A stretch of DNA of 64,000 bases from Streptomyces ficellus (GCF_030406405.1 NZ_JAUEPL010000008.1:62001-126000), one strand, 5' to 3'; counted from the first letter of the stretch, positions 55,661 to 64,000 are shown. Numbers and translations: made by a program. Notes: a model not told the origin generated them from the sequence alone.

Positions 55661-58534
55661 TCACGTCGCCGCGCGGCGGGCCATCGCCCCGCGCGAGCGG
55701 GTGACGAGGGCCGCGAGGAGGGCGGCGCCCAGCGGGACGGCGACCAGCAGGGCCGCCAGCGTCTCCCACGGGACGACGATCGGTACGTGCGGCAGGCCTA
55801 TCGAGCCGCCGCCGCCCTGGTCCAGTGCCTCCTGGTACCAGGCCGTCTGCTGGCGCCGCTCGGTCAGCCGCAGCCCGATCGCCGGCAGGACACCCGCCGC
55901 CGAACCGAGCAGCACGCCCATCACGGCGACCACCCCGCACTGGAAGCCGCTCAGCGTCCGCCGTACGCGCGGCGGCGCACCGACCGCGGCCAGTGTCTTC
56001 AGGTCGGCCTCCGCGTCCGCCTGGGCGAGACCGGTGGCGATACCGGCCGCGCCGATGGTGATCAGCCCGGCGAAGACGGTCAGCGCCAGCAACACGATGC
56101 TGTTCTGGCTGACGAAGCCCTCCTCCACATGGAGCTCGACGCCGGCGCCCGTCTTGGCGAGTTCGTCGTCCAGCCGCTGGCGCTGCTCCGTGCTCGGCAG
56201 CCTGTCGGTCGAGAAGTACGCGCCGAACGGCACCGTCGTGAGGCCCGCCGCCTTGGCCGCGGCCGGCGGCACGATGCCCGCCAGGCCGTAGGACTCGGTT
56301 CCCCGGGCGAGCTGGTACGCGTCGAACGACGTGACCTGGCCCGGCGCCTCCTTGCCCTGGGCCATGGCCTGCTCGGCCTTCGCGGAGTCGGTGATCAGCT
56401 TGATACCGACCTTGCCCTCGGCGTCGATCAGGGAACGGGAGAAGGACACGATCCTGCCCGCGGCCAGTGCCCTCTCAGCCGCAGGGTCCTTGATCCCGAG
56501 CACCTTCAGCAGCGTGGCGTCGGCGACGACCAGCCCGCTCTCGGTGTACGCCATCTCCGGCGCCTCCTTGCAGCGCCAGTCCTCGGCGAGCTTGCGGCGC
56601 TCCGCCTTGGTGAACTTCTCCGCAGGGTCCGAGCCGTCGAGCGACGAGGCCCACATCGGGCACTCGTTGGCCTTGGGGATGACGACCTCATGACGGCCGC
56701 AGCCCTCACCCTGCCCGTACATCTCGCAGCCGGCCCTGCCGACCGCGATCCGGTCCACATCGGCCCGCACCTCGACGGGCACGTTCTTCTGCACCGCGTC
56801 GCGCACCGCCGGGACGTCCCGGCCGCCGCCCTCCCGAACCAGGACGGAGACCGCGCCGTACGGCAGCCGCGCCTCGTACGCCGCCCGCTGCTGGGCGTCG
56901 CTGCTCGCCTGGTACGTAGCCACGGCCACCGTGCCCGCGACCGCCGCCAGCACGGCGGCGACCGCCGGCGCCGTACGCCCCCGGTTGCGTACCGCGTCCC
57001 GCAGCGCCAGGCGCGGCGAAAGCGGCAGCCAGCGGCCGGTGCGCCCGAACAGGCCCACCAGGGCGGGGGTGATCGCGACGACGCCCAGCTCGGCGATCGC
57101 GCTGCCGCCCGCGACGATGATGAACTGGTCGGAGAACACCGACCCGTACAGCGCGATCGCGGCGCCCAGCACGACGGCTACGAGGCCCAGGACGGGCAGC
57201 ACCCGGCTGCTGCGGCGCACCCCGCGGCGGCCGGTGAGCGAGGCGAGGACGGTCTGACGGGAGGCGGTGACGGCCGGTACGACCGCGGCGAGCAGGCCGG
57301 TGAGCACGGCGAGCAGCCCGATGCCGAGCAGCTCCAGCGGACGGACGTCGAAGGCGCCGAATCGCTGGCCCATGTAGTCCTCCAGCACCGGCTGGAGGAG
57401 GAACGTCAGGATCAGCCCGAGTACCGTGCCGACGACCGCCGCGGCGATGCCGATCACCAGGCCGCCGGCCAGGACGATCGCCCGGATGTGGCGGCGGTCG
57501 CCGCCGTTGGCCCCGACCAGCCCGAGCTGGCGCCGCGAGCGGCGGGCGCCGACGGCGAAGGCGGGACCTGCCAGCAGGCAGATCTCCAGCATCGCCAGGC
57601 CGACCACCGTACCGGCGGCCGCGAGCGCGGCGGCCTTGGCGGCCGTGCTGTCGCCGTAGTTACCCCAGCCCTCCATCTGGAACAGCGGTACGTCGGAGTC
57701 GGCCGGCGGGTTGAGCACGACCGCCCGCGACATCACCATGACGCCCTTGGCGTTGGCCTCCTTGACCATGTTCCACGTGAAACCATCCGCCCCGGCCGCC
57801 GAACGAGGCAGCTTCAGCAGATACGTGGTGCTCTCCTTCGCGTCGGCCAGGCCTTCCGCTTCGAGCGCCTTGCCGAGCGGCTCCAGGAAGGCCCCTGGCA
57901 GCGCGTTGACCTGGTCGGTCTTGAGGGAGTCGGGCAGCTCATAGGAGCCGACGATCCGGTACTCGCGGTCGAGACCGCGCGCGGTCAGCGTCGAGCCGAT
58001 CCTCAGCCCACTGGACTCCAGGAAGTGGGTGGTCGCGGCTACCTCGTCGGCCTTCTCGGGGAACCGGCCGTCCTGGAGGGTCATGATGCCCCTGGCCATC
58101 GGGTGGGCCGCCTGGAGCTCCCGGATATCGGTCTGGAGCAGGCCGTGTTCGGTGCGCAGCTTTCCGAACCCCTGCGAGTCCTCCAGAACCGTGGAGTTCG
58201 GGGGGAAGGCCTTGGTGAGGTCCGTCGTGCCGCTGGGCCACGGCTTGTTCTCGAAGTCGCCCACCGGCATGGAGTCTTCCTGCACCGGGTGCTGGTGGAT
58301 CGGCGCACCGCCGTAGCCGGAGTCGGAGATCCGGGCGTCGGCGGCACCGATCGACCGGGCCAGCCTCTCCTCGGTGGACAACTCCGAGCTGCGCAGCGTG
58401 AGATCGGCGGCGCTCACTCCGAGGATCGGCAGCGCGATCATCGACAGGACGAGGAAGCTGCGGCCCTTGTAGCGCCAGGCGTCACGACGGGCGATACGCA
58501 CCGCGGCGCGCCACGAGTGGAACCAGTTGTTCAC
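55661..58534 (-). CDS. FtsX-like ABC transporter permease, duplicated
   Basis: A 957-aa permease. An N-terminal helix (SFLVLSMIALPILGV) is followed by an extracellular domain, then helices with FtsX cores near 300-460, a second helix set from about 480, a second extracellular domain holding several Cys (CEMYGQGEGCGRH, ECPMW, WRCKE) and final helices. This MacB-like double layout fits export of lipids, peptides or drugs or mechanical signalling. It overlaps the ATPase gene by 4 bases. A one-mismatch parS-like site lies inside it at 57770-57783. Confidence 0.9.
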   Translation of the reverse strand: MNNWFHSWRAAVRIARRDAWRYKGRSFLVLSMIALPILGVSAADLTLRSSELSTEERLARSIGAADARISDSGYGGAPIHQHPVQEDSMPVGDFENKPWPSGTTDLTKAFPPNSTVLEDSQGFGKLRTEHGLLQTDIRELQAAHPMARGIMTLQDGRFPEKADEVAATTHFLESSGLRIGSTLTARGLDREYRIVGSYELPDSLKTDQVNALPGAFLEPLGKALEAEGLADAKESTTYLLKLPRSAAGADGFTWNMVKEANAKGVMVMSRAVVLNPPADSDVPLFQMEGWGNYGDSTAAKAAALAAAGTVVGLAMLEICLLAGPAFAVGARRSRRQLGLVGANGGDRRHIRAIVLAGGLVIGIAAAVVGTVLGLILTFLLQPVLEDYMGQRFGAFDVRPLELLGIGLLAVLTGLLAAVVPAVTASRQTVLASLTGRRGVRRSSRVLPVLGLVAVVLGAAIALYGSVFSDQFIIVAGGSAIAELGVVAITPALVGLFGRTGRWLPLSPRLALRDAVRNRGRTAPAVAAVLAAVAGTVAVATYQASSDAQQRAAYEARLPYGAVSVLVREGGGRDVPAVRDAVQKNVPVEVRADVDRIAVGRAGCEMYGQGEGCGRHEVVIPKANECPMWASSLDGSDPAEKFTKAERRKLAEDWRCKEAPEMAYTESGLVVADATLLKVLGIKDPAAERALAAGRIVSFSRSLIDAEGKVGIKLITDSAKAEQAMAQGKEAPGQVTSFDAYQLARGTESYGLAGIVPPAAAKAAGLTTVPFGAYFSTDRLPSTEQRQRLDDELAKTGAGVELHVEEGFVSQNSIVLLALTVFAGLITIGAAGIATGLAQADAEADLKTLAAVGAPPRVRRTLSGFQCGVVAVMGVLLGSAAGVLPAIGLRLTERRQQTAWYQEALDQGGGGSIGLPHVPIVVPWETLAALLVAVPLGAALLAALVTRSRGAMARRAAT
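57770..57783. promoter_or_regulatory. parS-like site with one mismatch, inside the permease gene
   Basis: GTTCCACGTGAAAC differs from the parS consensus at position 4 only. It lies 5.0 kb from the perfect site. Intragenic parS sites are known in Streptomyces. Confidence 0.6.
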
Positions 58535-59274
58535 CGTTCGGCCGCCTGCCCCGACAGCAGGGAGTCGGCGTCGCTGCGGAGGGTCTGGTCGACGACCGCG
58601 CCGTCACGCAGGAAGACCACCCGGTCGGCCCAGGCGGCGAACCGCGGCTCATGGGTGACCAGGACACCCGCCGCGCCCGCGTCGCACCGGTTGCGCAGCA
58701 GGGCGAGCACGGACTCACCGGTCTCGGAGTCCAGGGCGCCGGTCGGTTCGTCGGCGAGGACCAGCCGCCGGTCGCCGACCAGGGCGCGGGCTATCGCCAC
58801 GCGCTGCTGCTGGCCGCCGGACATCTCGTCGGGGAACCGGTCGGCGAGGTGGCCCAGGCCCATCTCCGCCAGCGCGGCGAGGGCCTCGGCACGCGCTCTG
58901 CGCGCGGAGACGCCGTCCAGCTCGCGGGGGAGGGCGACGTTCTCGGCGGCGGTCAGAGCGGGGATGAGGTTGTAGTCCTGGAAGACGTACCCGATGCTGC
59001 GGCGGCGCAGCGCGGCCAGCGTCTTGCGGTCCGCGGCGGTGATGTCGGTGTTCTCGACGATCACCTGGCCGGAGCTGGGGGTGTCGAGGCCGCCCGCGAT
59101 GGTGAGCAGCGTGGACTTGCCGGAGCCAGACGGGCCCATGACGGCGACCAGTTCGCCGGGGAAGACGTCGAGGTCGATACCGCGCAGGGCGTGTACCTCG
59201 GTGGCGCCGGTGCCGTGCACCCGGGTCAGTTGCTGGAGTTGCAACACGGGCTGCTGTGACGTGGGTCGTGACAT
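58531..59274 (-). CDS. ABC transporter ATP-binding protein (LolD/MacB type)
   Basis: A 247-aa ATPase with Walker A GPSGSGKST at 47-55, Q-loop FQDYNLIPALTAAENV, signature MSGGQQQRVAIARAL, Walker B LVLADEPTGALD and switch His in VLVTHEPR. The sequence EPTGALDS is typical of the MacB/LolD/FtsE branch that pairs with FtsX-type permeases. It is coupled to the permease by a 4-base overlap. The upstream PadR gene is separated by a repetitive AT-richer promoter region and probably represses this pair. Confidence 0.94.
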   Translation of the reverse strand: MSRPTSQQPVLQLQQLTRVHGTGATEVHALRGIDLDVFPGELVAVMGPSGSGKSTLLTIAGGLDTPSSGQVIVENTDITAADRKTLAALRRRSIGYVFQDYNLIPALTAAENVALPRELDGVSARRARAEALAALAEMGLGHLADRFPDEMSGGQQQRVAIARALVGDRRLVLADEPTGALDSETGESVLALLRNRCDAGAAGVLVTHEPRFAAWADRVVFLRDGAVVDQTLRSDADSLLSGQAAER

Positions 59275-59320
59275 GGAGAGGGGTCCCCCCTTGGACGTAC
59301 GCGTGCGTCAACAGGCGTAC

Positions 59321-59450
59321 GGAGCGAATAAAGCGAGACAAAGCGGACGAGTCGAACAAGCCGAACAAGTCAAATAAAACGAACAAGCCGAGCAAGACGA
59401 ACAAGACGGAAGGAGGGCGAATGAAGCGAATGAGGCGGATGGTTCGGATA
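59321..59450. repeat. 9-bp periodic, A-rich repeat region
   Basis: Units of 9 bp follow each other from about 59352: TCGAACAAG, CCGAACAAG, TCAAATAAA, ACGAACAAG, CCGAGCAAG, ACGAACAAG, then looser GGGCGAATG, AAGCGAATG, AGGCGGATG. It is the most A-rich stretch I noticed in the window and lies in the promoter region of the ABC pair, between it and padR. In frame it would encode Asn-Lys-X triplets, but no start site or homology supports a gene. Confidence 0.75.
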
Positions 59451-59462
59451 CGTACGGAGTGG

Positions 59463-60149
59463 TCAGCTCCGTGACGTGCGGCTGAGGCCGGTCGCATCCC
59501 CGCCCGGCGCGTGGCTGAGGCCGATCGCGTCCCCGGCCGGCGCGCGGCGGCCCGGGTCCGGGACGCGCGGGGGAGCGTCCTGAGCGGTGCCGGACGCCCG
59601 CGCGGCGGCGGAGAGCCGGATGAGCCGGGCTTCGCAGTGGTCGAGCCAGCGCGCCTCGGCCTCCGTCTGGAAGATCAGCTGCTCCAGCACCAGCAGCCAT
59701 GCCACGTCATCACGTTCCTGTGAGGCCCCGCTCTCCAGGGCCGTGATCGCCTGGGCCTTGAGGCGCGTGTAGTCCTGCATGGCCTCGACGGTGTGGCGGC
59801 GCTGCGACTGGATGACGTTGCGGATGTCGACGCCTGGCGCCCCGACCGCCATGGCCAGCTTGATGGCCAGTTCGTCACGGGCGGGGCTGGTGCGGTCGAC
59901 GGGCTTGTCGTACCAGGCCCGAAGCTCCTCACGGCCCGCTTCCGTGATCGCGTAGAGCGCGTGACCGGCCTCGTCCTCGCCGCCCTGCGCGACAAGGCCG
60001 TCCCGCTCCAGTCGGTTGAGGGTCGTGTAGACCTGCCCGACGTTGAGCGGCCAGGTGGAGCCGGTGCGCGACTCGAACTCCGTACGGAGCTGGGAGCCGT
60101 AGCGAGGGCCGCGTTCGAGGAGGGCGAGGAGCCCGTGGCGGATGGACAT
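59463..60149 (-). CDS. PadR-family transcriptional regulator
   Basis: A 228-aa repressor. The winged helix (1-90) begins MSIRHGLLALLERGPRYGSQ and shows WPLNVGQVYTTLNRLERDGL. The C-terminal PadR domain (about 95-190) is helical, followed by an Ala/Pro/Gly tail. PadR proteins dimerise and often control an adjacent multidrug ABC pair. The ATG at 60149 lies inside a near-palindromic 28-bp site with no ribosome-binding sequence before it, so the mRNA may be leaderless and autoregulated. The ABC pair downstream on the same strand is the likely target. Confidence 0.92.
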   Translation of the reverse strand: MSIRHGLLALLERGPRYGSQLRTEFESRTGSTWPLNVGQVYTTLNRLERDGLVAQGGEDEAGHALYAITEAGREELRAWYDKPVDRTSPARDELAIKLAMAVGAPGVDIRNVIQSQRRHTVEAMQDYTRLKAQAITALESGASQERDDVAWLLVLEQLIFQTEAEARWLDHCEARLIRLSAAARASGTAQDAPPRVPDPGRRAPAGDAIGLSHAPGGDATGLSRTSRS

Positions 60150-60173
60150 ACTCAGTATGTATACCGAGTATGT
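60146..60173. promoter_or_regulatory. Palindromic PadR operator overlapping the padR start
   Basis: Left half ACATACTCAGTATG (60146-60159) and right half TATACCGAGTATGT (60160-60173) are inverted repeats at 12 of 14 positions. The padR start codon lies within the left half. AT-rich -10-like sequence (TATAC) is included. Confidence 0.75.
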
Positions 60174-60234
60174 CGGCGCCGACAAGCGACTGCGGAAGGA
60201 TCTGGCACGTCCGTCCGAAGGAGGACGGGGACGC

Positions 60235-61005
60235 TCAGCGGCGCCTCATCCGCAGCCCGAGGAAACCGAGCCCGAGGCCCATCGTGGCCAGCCCGACGCC
60301 GAGCGTCAGGACAGGAATCTGCCGGTCAACGACCGTTTCGGAGGCTCGCGCGGCCCGCTCGTACGCGGCGGCGGGCGGCGAGAGCGGCGGGTCGGCGGCC
60401 GCCGGGGACTCCGACTCAGGTACCGCTTCCTCTCCCGTTTCCTCACCCCACGGCCCCTCCGGCGCTGTTGCCGTTTTGGTACGTGAGGAGTCGGCCGAGC
60501 CGGACGATGAGGCGTCCGGCGCCGAGGGGGCCGGGCTCACGGACGGCGAACTCGGCCGCCCCGGCCGCTTCCGCCCCTCCCCGGCCGGCCGCCCGGCGAG
60601 CGACGGGCTCACCGGGGCGGCGTGCCGCGTCGGCCCGAGGACAGCACCGGCGCCGGGGCCGGGACCGGAACCGGAACCGGTGTCCCATGAACCGGAATCC
60701 GAGGAACCCGAGCCCGAGCCGGGGGCCGAAGCGGACGAAGGAGCGGACCAAGGAGTGGACCAAGGCGCGGATGAAGGAGGGGACGAAGGAGCGGAAGCGG
60801 GAGCGGAGGAAGGACGCGAGGCAGGACGGGCCCCGTTCGGCCGGGTGACGTCACCGGCACCGATGCGGACGTCCCCGGCGCCCGGCGGCTCGGAGGCGGG
60901 CCCGCTCCCCGCCGCGGACGAGGCCGGCGCGACCCCGAGCGAGGACGTGGCCAGTAGCAAGGACGCGAGGGTCATCGCGCACCGTGGGCCGAGCCTTGGA
61001 GCCAC
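60235..61005 (-). CDS. Secreted low-complexity protein with C-terminal membrane anchor
   Basis: A 256-aa protein from GTG 61005. A signal-like segment (MTLASLLLATSSLGVAPAS) lies at residues 11-29; ATG 60975 could be the start instead. The middle 190 residues are Ser/Pro/Gly/Ala-rich with SAPSSPPSSAPWSTPWSAPS-like repeats and some acidic patches. The end has one helix (VLTLGVGLATMGLGLGFLGL) and an Arg-rich cytoplasmic tip, so it is probably a stalk-like surface protein. I recognise no family. Codon phase and good G/C third-position bias support coding. Confidence 0.6.
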   Translation of the reverse strand: MAPRLGPRCAMTLASLLLATSSLGVAPASSAAGSGPASEPPGAGDVRIGAGDVTRPNGARPASRPSSAPASAPSSPPSSAPWSTPWSAPSSASAPGSGSGSSDSGSWDTGSGSGPGPGAGAVLGPTRHAAPVSPSLAGRPAGEGRKRPGRPSSPSVSPAPSAPDASSSGSADSSRTKTATAPEGPWGEETGEEAVPESESPAAADPPLSPPAAAYERAARASETVVDRQIPVLTLGVGLATMGLGLGFLGLRMRRR

Positions 61006-61141
61006 CGGGTGACCCCCTCCCGTGCGAGCCGCTGAGGAGCCGTGGACGACGGACTGACAACGGACTCAGCGTCACACGCCGCATGCGCGCCGGCATCCCG
61101 GGCGCCCCCACGGCCACCCACAGGAGGTACCCCCCGAGGCG

Positions 61142-62740
61142 TCAGGTACCCGGGTCACCCGTGGCGACGGTGAGCTCGAACGTCTGGTTTCCGGGCACCA
61201 CGGCCGTCCCCTCCGTCGGGAACTGCGAGATCACCTGGTCCTCGGCGAACTGCGGGTCGTCCACTTCCTTGACGTTGACCTTCCAGCCCGCCGCCTGGAT
61301 ACAGCTCTTGACCGAGATGACGTCCTTGTACGTGAAGCTCGGCGCCTGGACCTTGGCCGGGTCGTCGCTGTCCTCCGAGGCGTCCGTGCACTCGGTGGTC
61401 TCCATCGTCCGGTGGCGCTCCGGCGGCCTGTGCCCGGCCTGGGCCGAATCCGTCGCCGTGCTGCCGCCCGCCTCCGGGGTTCCCGGGTCGTCCTCGCCGT
61501 TGAGGACGAGCACCGTGACCAGGCCGCCGATGGCGAGGACGGCGGCCGCGATCGCACCCACGATGACCGGCATGCTGCCCCGGCCGCCACCGTTCGAAGG
61601 CGCCGGGGACGAGGCCTGCGGGGAGATCGTGTACGGCGGAGGCGCGGGCGTCCGGTACGCGGGGGCAGGCTGCTGCTGCGGGTACCCGTACGAGGGGGCC
61701 GGAGCCGGAGTCCCGTACGGACCCGGCTGGTACGGCGTCTGGACGCTGTGCGGGCCGGGCGCCGGGGCCGTGTGGTCGACCGGCGGGAAGACGGCGGAAC
61801 CGACCCCCGCGCCGCTGTTGGACACCGGCGCGCCCTGCACGATCACCGGCGCGCCCGTCTGGCCGGCCGACAGCAGCCGCAGGCACTCGTCCCGCATCGC
61901 CGCCGCGCTGGGGAAGCGCTCGTTCGGGTTCTTCTTCAGCGCCCGCGCCACCAGCGCGTCCATCGCCGGTGTGACGGACCTGTTGATGGAGGACGGAGCG
62001 ACGGGCTCCTCCTGCACATGGGCGTACGCGATGGCCAGCGGCGAGTCCGCGTCGAACGGAATGCGCCCGGTCAGGAGCTGGAACAGCATGATGCCGACCG
62101 AGTACAGGTCGGACCGGGCGTCCACGCCGCGCCCGAGCGCCTGCTCGGGCGACAGGTACTGCGGGGTGCCGACCACCATGCCGGTCTGCGTCATGGAGGT
62201 GACGCCCGACTGCATGGCGCGCGCGATGCCGAAGTCCATCACCTTGACGACCCCGCGCTTGGTCATCATCACGTTGCCCGGCTTGATGTCGCGGTGGACC
62301 AGGCCCATCTCGTGGCTGGTCTCCAGCGCGGCCAGCACATCGGCGGTCACCCTCAGCGCCTTGTCGGCCGGCATCGCGCCGTACTGCCGGATGTCCGCCT
62401 GGAGCACGGACCCGAGCGGCTGCCCCTCCACGTACTCCATGACGATGTACGGCATGAGCGAGCCGCCCAGCTCGTCCTCGCCGGTGTCGAACACCGAGAC
62501 GATGTTGGTGTGCTGGAGCTTGGCGACGGCCTGCGCCTCGCGCCGGAACCGCTCGCGGAACGACTGCTCGCGACCCAGCTCCGTGTGGAGCGTCTTGATG
62601 GCGACCTGACGGTCCAGCGCGCTGTCGTACGCCAGGTATACGGACGCCATGCCGCCTTCGCCGAGCAGGTCGCGGAGCTGGTACCGGCCGCCCGCCACCG
62701 AGCCGCCCGCATAGCGGCCCTGTGCGCCGTCCTGGCTCAT
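61142..62740 (-). CDS. Ser/Thr protein kinase with single C-terminal PASTA domain
   Basis: A 532-aa membrane kinase. The kinase domain (about 20-285) has Lys49, catalytic D151 in HRDIKPGN, DFG in KVMDFGIARAM and a Thr/Ser activation loop (TSMTQT). A Pro/Tyr-rich linker follows (about 305-385), then one helix (VIVGAIAAAVLAIGGLVTVL), an acidic stretch and one PASTA-like domain (about 455-530: FTYKDVISVKSCIQAAGWKV). The short sensor part distinguishes it from PknB. It is divergent from another kinase gene across a 384-base region. Signals and targets are unknown. Confidence 0.92.
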   Translation of the reverse strand: MSQDGAQGRYAGGSVAGGRYQLRDLLGEGGMASVYLAYDSALDRQVAIKTLHTELGREQSFRERFRREAQAVAKLQHTNIVSVFDTGEDELGGSLMPYIVMEYVEGQPLGSVLQADIRQYGAMPADKALRVTADVLAALETSHEMGLVHRDIKPGNVMMTKRGVVKVMDFGIARAMQSGVTSMTQTGMVVGTPQYLSPEQALGRGVDARSDLYSVGIMLFQLLTGRIPFDADSPLAIAYAHVQEEPVAPSSINRSVTPAMDALVARALKKNPNERFPSAAAMRDECLRLLSAGQTGAPVIVQGAPVSNSGAGVGSAVFPPVDHTAPAPGPHSVQTPYQPGPYGTPAPAPSYGYPQQQPAPAYRTPAPPPYTISPQASSPAPSNGGGRGSMPVIVGAIAAAVLAIGGLVTVLVLNGEDDPGTPEAGGSTATDSAQAGHRPPERHRTMETTECTDASEDSDDPAKVQAPSFTYKDVISVKSCIQAAGWKVNVKEVDDPQFAEDQVISQFPTEGTAVVPGNQTFELTVATGDPGT

Positions 62741-63124
62741 TTCTTGCTCCCCCGTGCGTGGCCGCGGTGATCCCGTTTTTACGGGCCAAGTCTGCCCGAG
62801 GGCGGTGACACGTCAAGCCGGGTGCCCGTTCCGTGACCGTACGCGCAACAAGCGTCTCGGAAGCGTTACCCGACGCTGACCGGCCCCGCGTACCGGCCCC
62901 GTACCGATCTCTGCACCGGACCCGTACCGATCTCCGCGCCCGACCGGCATGGGAGCGGCATGGAATTTGCACAGGCGTACAGGGAACCGGTTGGATGGCC
63001 GGTCCATCTCGAACCGGCGCGGCGCGGGAAGGCTGTAGCGTGACGTGACGTAGTACCCCTTTGGACACGGCGGCACACCGCACGCGCAGAGCGAGCGGGC
63101 GGACAGATACGACGGCGAGGACTG
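62741..63124. promoter_or_regulatory. Divergent promoter region between two kinase genes
   Basis: It contains an exact 14-bp direct repeat, CCCGTACCGATCTC, at 62898-62911 and 62921-62934 (23-bp period), and a small CCCGT-TTTT-ACGGG hairpin at 62772. No gene is apparent. The repeat may be an activator or repressor site serving one or both kinases. Confidence 0.45.
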
Positions 63125-64000
63125 ATGGCATCCGAATCCGAGGCAGGCGGCGGCGGAGCGTCGGATGCCGCCGAGTGGGGCGCCGGCGGGCTCGTCGGAG
63201 ACGGCCGCTACCGGCTGACCCACCGCCTCGGCCGCGGCGGCATGGCCGAGGTGTTCGCGGCTGAGGACGTACGGCTGGGCCGCACCGTGGCCGTGAAGCT
63301 GCTGCGCGCGGACCTCGCCGAGGACCCGGTCTCCAAGGCCCGCTTCACCCGCGAGGCACAGTCGGTCGCCGGCCTGAACCACCATGCGATCGTGGCGGTG
63401 TACGACTCCGGCGAGGATGTCGTCAACGGCCAGTCCGTCCCGTACATCGTGATGGAGCTGGTCGAGGGCCGCACCATCCGTGACCTGCTGCTCAACGCCG
63501 AGGCCCCGCCGCCGGAGCAGGCGCTGATCATCGTCTCCGGTGTGCTGGAGGCCCTCGCCTACTCGCACCAGCACGGCATCGTGCACCGCGACATCAAGCC
63601 CGCGAACGTGATCATCACGCACAGCGGCGCCGTCAAGGTGATGGACTTCGGCATCGCGCGCGCCCTGCACGGCGCGCAGTCGACGATGACCCAGACCGGC
63701 ATGGTCATGGGCACCCCGCAGTACCTCTCCCCCGAGCAGGCGCTCGGCAAGGCCGTCGACCACCGCTCGGACCTGTACGCCACCGGCTGCCTGCTGTACG
63801 AGCTGCTCGCGCTGCGCCCGCCCTTCACCGGCGAGACACCGTTGTCGGTCGTCTACCAGCACGTCCAGGACATCCCGGTCCCGCCGTCCGAGGTCTCCGA
63901 CGTCGCCCCGCCGGAGCTCGACGGCCTGGCCATGCGCGCCCTGGCCAAGGATCCGGACGACCGGTTCCAGAGCGCCGAGGAAATGCGTGGTCTGGTCCAG
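63125..64000 (+). CDS. Ser/Thr protein kinase, N-terminal part (cut by window end)
   Basis: The 292 codons from ATG 63125 run off the window. The kinase domain starts at about residue 28 (YRLTHRLGRGGMAEVF) with Lys58, catalytic D155 in HRDIKPAN, DFG in KVMDFGIARAL and an activation loop with STMTQT. About 27 Gly/Ala/Glu-rich residues precede it. The missing part probably holds a linker, a membrane helix and sensor domains. It is divergent from the single-PASTA kinase, from which it may have arisen by duplication. Confidence 0.92.
   Translation, partial: MASESEAGGGGASDAAEWGAGGLVGDGRYRLTHRLGRGGMAEVFAAEDVRLGRTVAVKLLRADLAEDPVSKARFTREAQSVAGLNHHAIVAVYDSGEDVVNGQSVPYIVMELVEGRTIRDLLLNAEAPPPEQALIIVSGVLEALAYSHQHGIVHRDIKPANVIITHSGAVKVMDFGIARALHGAQSTMTQTGMVMGTPQYLSPEQALGKAVDHRSDLYATGCLLYELLALRPPFTGETPLSVVYQHVQDIPVPPSEVSDVAPPELDGLAMRALAKDPDDRFQSAEEMRGLVQ

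Noticed and set aside
55460..58975. 1171-residue plus-strand frame opposite the permease
   Set aside because: Antisense shadow of the permease and ATPase genes.
59256..59474. Small Asn/Lys-repeat protein encoded by the 9-bp repeat
   Set aside because: No ribosome-binding site, start falls inside the ABC ATPase region on the other strand, and composition simply mirrors the repeat.

Overview
The window is high-GC actinobacterial chromosome, almost certainly Streptomyces. The signs are G/C-ending codons, many 4-base start/stop overlaps, GTG/TTG starts, and families typical of the genus: CrgA, DUF5324, DUF6344, class E sortases, a PknB-FtsW-PBP locus and the proteasome activator Bpa. Two parS-type sequences and several DnaA-box-like sequences suggest the region lies in the origin-proximal half of the chromosome. 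That placement is inference; no dnaA, gyrB or oriC is present.

Region 1 (1-9 kb) looks accessory. A tightly coupled plus-strand run encodes the end of an IPP isomerase, a divergent class I isoprenoid-synthase-like protein, an acetolactate-synthase-like ThDP enzyme, an ABC exporter and a secreted penicillin-acylase-family Ntn hydrolase. The exporter and the convergent DUF418 membrane gene each carry one TTA codon, the only two I found in the window, which suggests bldA control. I know of no characterised system with this exact gene set. A make / export / deacylate-outside scheme is a hypothesis.

Region 2 (9-15.3 kb) starts with an intact histidine kinase/response regulator pair. It then becomes a gene graveyard: a terpene cyclase remnant fused to a 5'-truncated ABC permease, a possible IS3 OrfA relic, a frameshifted SGNH lipase, a possible ABC exporter scrap on the minus strand, and a multiply frameshifted DUF4239 gene.

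Region 3 (15.4-31 kb) is core: DUF6344, DUF5324, cyclophilin, a 31-unit heptamer array, rhomboid protease, a DnaA-box cluster, crgA, DUF881, a 53-aa membrane protein, pabA/trpG and two class E sortases. After a strong terminator comes the minus-strand fhaA-fhaB-PP2C-ftsW-pbpA-pknB operon, which controls cell-wall growth by Ser/Thr phosphorylation.

Region 4 (31-46 kb) holds tRNA-Leu(CAG), MarR, DUF2252, J-domain and rhodanese genes. It also holds a phenylacetate degradation locus: paaA-paaE on the minus strand, paaN on the minus strand, and a paaH-like dehydrogenase with a TetR regulator on the plus strand. A DUF5819/HTTM/TrmH operon sits inside this locus. A shared palindrome, ACCGA-N4-TCGGT, lies before paaA, between paaN and paaH, and before the next operon, and probably binds the TetR protein.

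Region 5 (46-64 kb) contains Lrp, a 2-oxo acid dehydrogenase operon (E1 alpha, E1 beta, E2), a MobA-like/DUF6457 fusion, moeA, a K+ channel with a perfect parS at its start, a quinone reductase, Bpa, an FtsX-type ABC exporter with a PadR repressor over a palindromic operator, a low-complexity secreted protein, and two divergent Ser/Thr kinases, the last cut by the window end.
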